DNA of 64,000 nt, from positions 15,091,489-15,155,488 of the forward strand of contig NW_024881322.1 in the NCBI RefSeq assembly GCF_018691265.1, given 5' to 3'. The notes below the pieces were generated by a model. That model was not told the DNA's origin and made no database searches. It was given only the letters and a program-made list of their open reading frames with translations. This DNA comes from Tyto alba. Its lineage: Eukaryota > Chordata > Aves > Strigiformes > Tytonidae. Shown piece by piece: positions 57,401 through 64,000 of the stretch; the stretch's first letter is position 1; each line of letters opens with the position of its first letter. Both the position numbers and the translations under genes were made by a program.

Positions 57401-60400
57401 GGCTACTTTTTGTGCAGATACCCGTGTCTCAACAGAATTCCTCTTACACGTCTGCAGTTAGTGTTAATCATGACCACGACTAGATCTCATTTATAGAGCA
57501 AGCAGCAAAAAAAGCCCTAAGAAAAATGTGAGTTAGAAGGCCCCTATTTCAACATTAAAATCCATAGTTACTTTGATCAAATAACCAACATTAACATTTT
57601 ACCACTGAGCATCTTCCCTTAAGTGGTTATCATAAGCCATGGTCCTTAGTGGCTATGTTGCCAATAATTGAAAAAAAATTGTCACTGTCTCACTCTGCCT
57701 TTCTTTTCTGTTTACAAAAGTGGGAATAATAATACTATTTTCATGACAGTCCCAGGGAGCTCTGTCAGGAATCTTTTTTGGTAAGCCATCCGTGTATCCA
57801 ACAGCAAAGCCCGGTGCACGCAGAAGCCTTCCCTCACCTTACTGGTGGATTGGGTATTGCTCACAAAGCCTGTTGTCAAAATGTTGGCTACTGGGCACTG
57901 GTGTCCACTTCAGCTTTTGAGAAAGGCTGGAGGGGCCCCTGGTAGAGAAATAACCCTGTTTATGTCCATTTCTCAGGCACACTCGTGCCACTAGATGTGC
58001 TGTGCCCATTACAGAAAAGCATCTCTTCCCAGTCGCTAGCCTGCTACACGACACAGCATCACTGGCCTGTGCAGAAGTGCTGACAGCAGCTCTGCACTGG
58101 CAGTCTCAGAGGAATAGTTGTGGAAGATCATCATTCCCACCCATTACTGGGGAACAAGCAAGTACAAGGCCTCACGGAAACGGCACAAACCACGTCTTGG
58201 TTTGGTTGGGTGCAGTCAGCCACAGCAGGTGGGTGCCCGGGGGTGCTCTCTGTGTTTTCCTGACTGTGCCATGCACTGTGGCCCCTAAATGGTAAGGGAT
58301 GGGTGTTGCCGTACCTGGTGCTCAAAGGAAACATGGACTATTTGGCCTTTTCAGGTCCTGAGGAGGCAGCAGAGGCAATCCCTAGATGAGGGACGGTTGA
58401 ACCTTGCAGTGCCCCTTTTCCACCCATCGACCACCACCCCCCACAGCAGGCTTGGATTACACATGGCATCAAGATTCTTGGATTTGTGCTGAGATCAGGA
58501 CAGAATGCAGCAGGAAGCAGTTCTGCCTTGCCTACTCTTACTGGAGAGAATATGGAGCTAAGATATTTAAATTTAAGCTATTTGAAGTGTACCATAGTTC
58601 TTCCATCAATGAAATGGACAGAAGTATGGGGAATATTTGATAGGCCAGGCACCAACTTTTAGTCTCATTCCTGCTGCAGGAACTGCCAGCTCTCATTTTC
58701 CATGGACTGCTTGGGATCTGCTATCCTGGACTCCATCCCCAAGTCAATTCTTGCTGCAGTGCCTGAATATTTAGACACTGCATTATAATTTGGCCGTGGT
58801 GGACTTCCTTGTGCTGCTTACCCCGCTGCCAAAATATGCATAGCTTTGGCATGTCTTGTGATTTCCCAACCTAATCACTTATTTTCCCCATTTGAAATTT
58901 TAAGAAAACACTAACCGTTGGGCACCTTTCCTAAAAGAAGATCTCACATTTTATATAGCCCAGTTTTCTTAGTACCCTCCACCTATTTTCTGCGTATGGC
59001 CTTGGGGCTAATTTCACCTTTGGTGAACTATTGATCTAAGAAGTGTACATGGGGATAAGCATGATTCCGTATTTCCAGCCAGCCTACTGTTGGGCTCTGT
59101 ATTAGTCCCTCTGGATTTTGCAATAAATGAATTCATGCAGGGCAGAATTTCAGCAGTATTTTCAGGCTTCTTCCATTTGAAGTCTGAAATCCTGGACTGC
59201 CACAATTCCTGCTCTCTTCCTCAGTCATTTTCCAGTGAAGGAAAATACTGAGCCAAAGATCAAGAACTGGTGAACAACAACTTGGTGCAAATCGCTTTCA
59301 ACATTCAGTCCCCAAGATAGTCAATAAACATGGAGGACTCTCTGTACCTTGTTGACTTCTTCTTTCCAGTTTGTATTTTCCTTTAAAGAAAAGGACACTG
59401 TGCTTTTGTGAAATTCAGCTCCTACAAAAGAATGCTTTGTGCCTGCACAGCTCCAGTGGCAGCAATACGTAACACTAATAACAATGAAGAGCTCATGCTG
59501 AGGAGGATCCTTCATTTGCTCACCCGGAGACATTTTTTTCTATTTCTGATCAGCTGGAAAGACAGTGGCAGCATATAGAAGTAGAGGTCTGATGCATCAC
59601 TCATTATGTGGAGACTAATATAGCTTTATATCTTATTTTAGCTACAGAGGAAGTCCCGAGGCCGTGGGGGATTATCAGAAAAGCAGCAGTATGGAAATGT
59701 GTATGGAGGGGGAAGGGGAATGAACAGCTGGAGAGTACTCAGTGCTGGTACTCTATGGGGAAAGCCAAGAGCTCAGCATAAGTGCTGAGATCTCGTTGTG
59801 AGCGCGTTGATCTCATAGGGTCAGGCAAAGTGAACACGGGTTGTTAGATGTGGGCCACCGCCAGTGGCGGATTTTATATCCCATAGCGACCAGCATATTT
59901 TTGATTTGCGTGCTGTGTAGTGTATCTGGCTGCAGTACCTTTCAATTAATGTATGCACTGGTTTTCTTAAAGCCAGCAGAAAGCCACATTTTGTAATTAA
60001 TTAGTTTTTTAATATTGTATCAGCATATGAGAAGTGCTTTAATTAGTCCACAACTTTCCTTGAGGGGTAAGGGGTTTTCTACTACTTATTCACACATATT
60101 CCATATATTCTTCTAAGTAGGGGAAAATCGTCTTAAAATATTAAGAACTGTTATTGGCTAAACAAGTTCTCTAGCAGAGAAATTAATTACTTCATTGCCT
60201 TCTTCAGAAATTCTTTTCAAGTGGATGACCTTGTCGCAAGTCAGTAACCAGAAATGTGGATCAATATGGGAAGCATATATGCAAATTTAGCAGCTGAAAG
60301 AAAGCTTCAGTAAGGATAGTTAATTATTTAATTAAAAATGCCATTTTACTTTCTCTCTGCCGTTTCATGTATAATCCCAAATCCGTTCTCCCTCATGGTT

Positions 60401-61878
60401 TCCATGTTCCTTTGTCTCAGTGAAGCTATCAGCTTTGTTTCAGTACTCCCACATCTCTGCCCCATATGTGAGATGTTCCTTCTTCCCATGTTTTCTTCTA
60501 AGGATTTTTCTTTTCCATCTTTAGCTATTGTATGAAACCCTTACCTTTACCCCCACTGAAGTCTAAGATACCTTATGCTCTTCCCTACCTCCTGAAAAAA
60601 AAAAAAACATTTCCTTGTTCTTCTCAGGTCTCTCCTTGAAGTGTGTTTGGGACCTGACATTTCCATTCAGCATATAAAAAACCAGTCAGTTTACTGAGGA
60701 AGCCACAAGGACACCCGAAAGCTTTGTTCAGGAAAGGTGATGGGAAGTGTTAACAAGGAGGAAAAACACAAAGGCAGAGAAGGGAGGGAAGCAGGGCAGG
60801 AAGAAGGGAAGGCCTGTGTGTTTGAAGGTGTGAGATTAGGCTCTGATGGAGAATGGCTCCAGGACTTGCTCTCCCAGATGCTGTGTGTGCCCAACCCTCC
60901 CTGCATTCCTAGAGCGCTCCATCTCACATGCACTGCTGTGGGTTTTTCTACACTTCTACTTAATAATTTAACTAGGAAGATCGAGCAACTGCTGCCTGAA
61001 TTATTGAAGGTGTAATTAAACCGGCAAGAGTTGAAGGGAGCATGCGAACATCTTCTTAGCAAAAAAAAAAAATAAATCTGTTTCACTATGAAATGAAATG
61101 TCACAGCTAAATTCAGCTGCTACCTGGAACCTGCTCTCACTCCCTCTGTTAAATAGATGATGCACCAGCGCAGTGGTTGTGGATATGGGTAGTGAGTCTT
61201 CAGCAAAACCACCCAGCTGTTTGGAAGATGACTGACTTCTGACACTACAGGGAAAAACATACTCTCATCTTCCACTTCTTTATCGTCTGTAGTAGCAATG
61301 GTGGGTCCTGTTTAAAGGCAAGGTCATGACCCTACATACAACTCCGAGTAAATATTGAGCTATTGTATGCAAAAATTCAGCAGCTTCTGTACTGCAAAGA
61401 TTAATATAGACAGTGAAACTGCTTTCTGGTTGCCTGGAGTTCCTCTGAGGTGGAGATAAGGAGCTCACAGTTTTGTTCTATGTGTAGCAGAGTTCTTTGT
61501 GACTTTAGTTGTGACAAAGATATAATTCATCTCGGTAAGATTAGGTCTGATAATGAAGCAAAGGTTGTTTGAGGTAGGATTCCTTTTTGAAAGGCTGTCT
61601 AATTTTGACTGCCTTGCTGTATCCTAAACCTGTGGAAATCAGGCTTGCCAGGATTATATTTAGTCTAGTAAATGCTTGCTTTAATTCTAGGATTTGATCA
61701 TTCCACAGCTGAGAGCCATGTTGTGAAAAAGTTGTGATGGGTGTCTCTATCATTCAAATTATTCCAGCTCCTACTGGACAAAACTGTAAACTAAAAAATG
61801 CATCTTTTCCTGCTTTGCCTCCATAAATTTGAGTTTATGACTATAGTTAACAGGAGATGACATTTCCCAGGGAATTAA

Positions 61879-61895
61879 TTTTTTTTTTTTTTTTT
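61879..61895. repeat. Poly(T) run of 17
   Basis: T17 in AT-rich spacer. Low-complexity sequence. Confidence 0.85.
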
Positions 61896-64000
61896 CCTAC
61901 ATCATATTTTGCTGCTTATCTGGTTTTGGTTGGATCTTTTTTTGGTTTTGCCATCTTTTTTCATCTGGAGAGGAAGAAAGATTGTATTAATAAGGTACTG
62001 ATGGTATGACCTTCCCTTCACAAAACATTGGGTCAGAGAAGCAGAACAAGGACCATCCGTTCTGCTTCCCACCCCACCCAAGGTATATAAGGACAAACAT
62101 CACATTGTCTATGCTAGCAAGGGTTCTGGAAACTTCTTTAAACAGAGAATAAAGTGGAAAAGTTAAACTCATATGAGATTCCTTAGGTTATTTCTGACCA
62201 ATTGGCAGATCTAAAATTGCCTCTGCAGAGGAAATCTGACCCACAAAAGTCTTGAAAGAAAACACTCTGAGTACTTCAGGCAATTATACAGGTTTCCCCC
62301 GCAAAACAAATTATTTCCTCAACTCTCTTCCAAAAGTCTCCTTCCCAGCTTCTTTTGTGATGAGCTTATGGTCTTTACCTCTTCAACCTGAGATAAAACA
62401 GAGGCAAGCTGCATTTACATGAGGCACTGGACTTTGTTATATTTCAGCTAGTTACTGTACTACTGACCTCCCTCGCAAAACTAGACAGACTAAACTTCAG
62501 TAAAATCATGTACGAGTCTCTACTGAGCCAGCTGCCAAATATATTGCAGGTCAGAAAGGCTGCCAGATTTGGGAGAAGAGCAAGCACTGGGAATAAGAAA
62601 ACTTGTGTTGAATCATGAAGAAGGGGTAAGCCAAAAAAGGATGCTGAATGGAGTGGGGAGAATGAACACAGAGGAGCTGAAGGCAGATACTGATAGAGAC
62701 GCAAATCTCTTCCCACTGAGCTGAACTCAGATCCAGCAGCCTGACTGGTGTGTGGAGGTGAAGGCTGGGAAGGTTCCCTTCTACTGTCGTGGAGGCCGGG
62801 ATGCAGGCACCTCAAGCACGGTTGCCAAAGTGCGCCCTGGCAGATTTTGCAGGAGACCTGCAGCCTTTTGAGGGAGACATTTACAAGAAGCAGCAGCTCC
62901 CACTGAGAGACAAACTCGGCATAAGGGAGAGATGCTGTTCTCCACAGAAGCACTCACACCAGCAGCAGGTCTCCCACTGAGCTTTTGTCAGCATGCTAAT
63001 TTGGGAAAGAAGGATACAGTCTGGCACACCAACCTTGCAAGTTGCTGAACCCTTGATGAAACTGTTGCCAGCTGTAATGAGCAAAGCTTCAGAACTTTCT
63101 CCTTTTATCCAGGTTGCATGATCCTGCAGTCACATCTCCAGATCACATTGTGCCTCCAAGAGGGAGAACTCTATCGCAGCCTGCCAGCAGACCTCCAGCT
63201 GCTTTCTCTTCTTGCAGACATGCATACACTTGCTAGTTTTTCAGCTTTGGTTGTCCTTAGTGTTTTAGCCCAATTGTCCTTTGTTAGAAAAAGCTAATAA
63301 TAACTGTACGTGATTTTGTAGGTTATACTGCTCGATGCCTGCTTTTGTCTCCGTCTCTCCCAGTGTGTCCTCAGTGCTGCTTTTGCATTCTGCAGATTGT
63401 GGAGTGAGTAAGATGTGGTGTGGATGACCACCTCCGATGCAAGAGAAGTCCCTTGACTGGCCTCCACAGGCTTGAGAGAGGTCTGTTCTAGTCACCTGTT
63501 GGAAGCTAAACAAGAAAGCATGTTTAGATAAGCAGGTACTTTTAACCTGTAGCTACGAACTAATGTCTGAGAATTTGGGGATATTCTCTCCCTCCCCCTG
63601 GGGACAAAAAACAGATCCCACAGCCAATGTGACTTTCACATCTACTAGAAACCAGTTGCTCAGGACAAAGATAATAACATTCACTTTAAAATTATTTTCT
63701 CCTTGAATGAGGAAAGAAAGCAGACTCTTTCAATTCTATTTCAGATATCCAGGGTGGTCTTTCTGCTGCATCCATTTTGTGGGCGCTTACAGAAATATTA
63801 ATTTAAACCCAAGCTTTATTTTCCTAAAGGAAATAATCCAAAAGAAAACATTTGCCTCTTGTCCCTCTCCCTCTCCTTCTACCCTGCTCAATGAAGATGT
63901 ATGATGAGTGAGAATAGAGAACATATCCCTTCATCTCCGCTCCCCCCATTCATGCAGTAATATTTTCAAGTCTTAGGTCTCCACTGAGGTTTCATTCTAT

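Larger units (their letters stand above)
50290..64000. other. Intergenic spacer downstream of MRPL32, no supported gene
   Basis: AT-rich DNA with T25 and T17 runs. No open frame shows a recognisable domain, and I do not see HECW1 coding exons, the expected next gene by synteny. Untranslated first exons of that gene cannot be excluded. Confidence 0.55.

Overview
The window looks like avian nuclear DNA. It has intron-bearing genes with GT-AG junctions, two CpG-island promoters, AT-rich spacers with few repeats, and CR1 LINE copies of bird type as the only recognisable dispersed repeats. The gene order C7orf25 - PSMA2 (both minus strand) - MRPL32 (plus strand) matches the block on human 7p14 between GLI3 and HECW1. 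The spacers on either side are therefore probably the intergenic DNA facing those two genes (inference from synteny; neither gene is visible here).

Layout. 1-28200: no gene I can support. It holds homopolymer and polypurine tracts, a 5'-truncated minus-strand CR1 (about 14862-16211), a long imperfect foldback element (17097-17334) and a nested pair of CR1 remnants (about 24185-24850). 28205-30165: a compact three-exon transcription unit that I do not recognise. It would encode a 122-residue, cysteine-free, acidic Ser/Glu/Pro-rich protein with a signal peptide. It has a TATA-like box, in-phase splice sites and a poly(A) signal followed by GT-rich DNA. 34075-38530: C7orf25 (UPF0415/DUF1308) with an intronless coding region and a CpG-island promoter about 2 kb upstream. 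42099-48132: PSMA2, proteasome subunit alpha-2, all eight coding exons resolved, 234 residues. 48496-50285: MRPL32, mitochondrial large-subunit ribosomal protein bL32m, three exons, 186 residues. PSMA2 and MRPL32 are head to head, with start codons 364 bp apart in one CpG island. 50290-64000: spacer without a supported gene.

The three recognised genes are housekeeping genes: cytosolic/nuclear protein degradation, mitochondrial translation, and a poorly characterised conserved protein. The unrecognised secreted-protein gene is the most interesting item. The foldback element is the clearest structure that standard annotation would miss. All splice models come from reading the sequence and from knowledge of the families; no alignment or transcript data were available.
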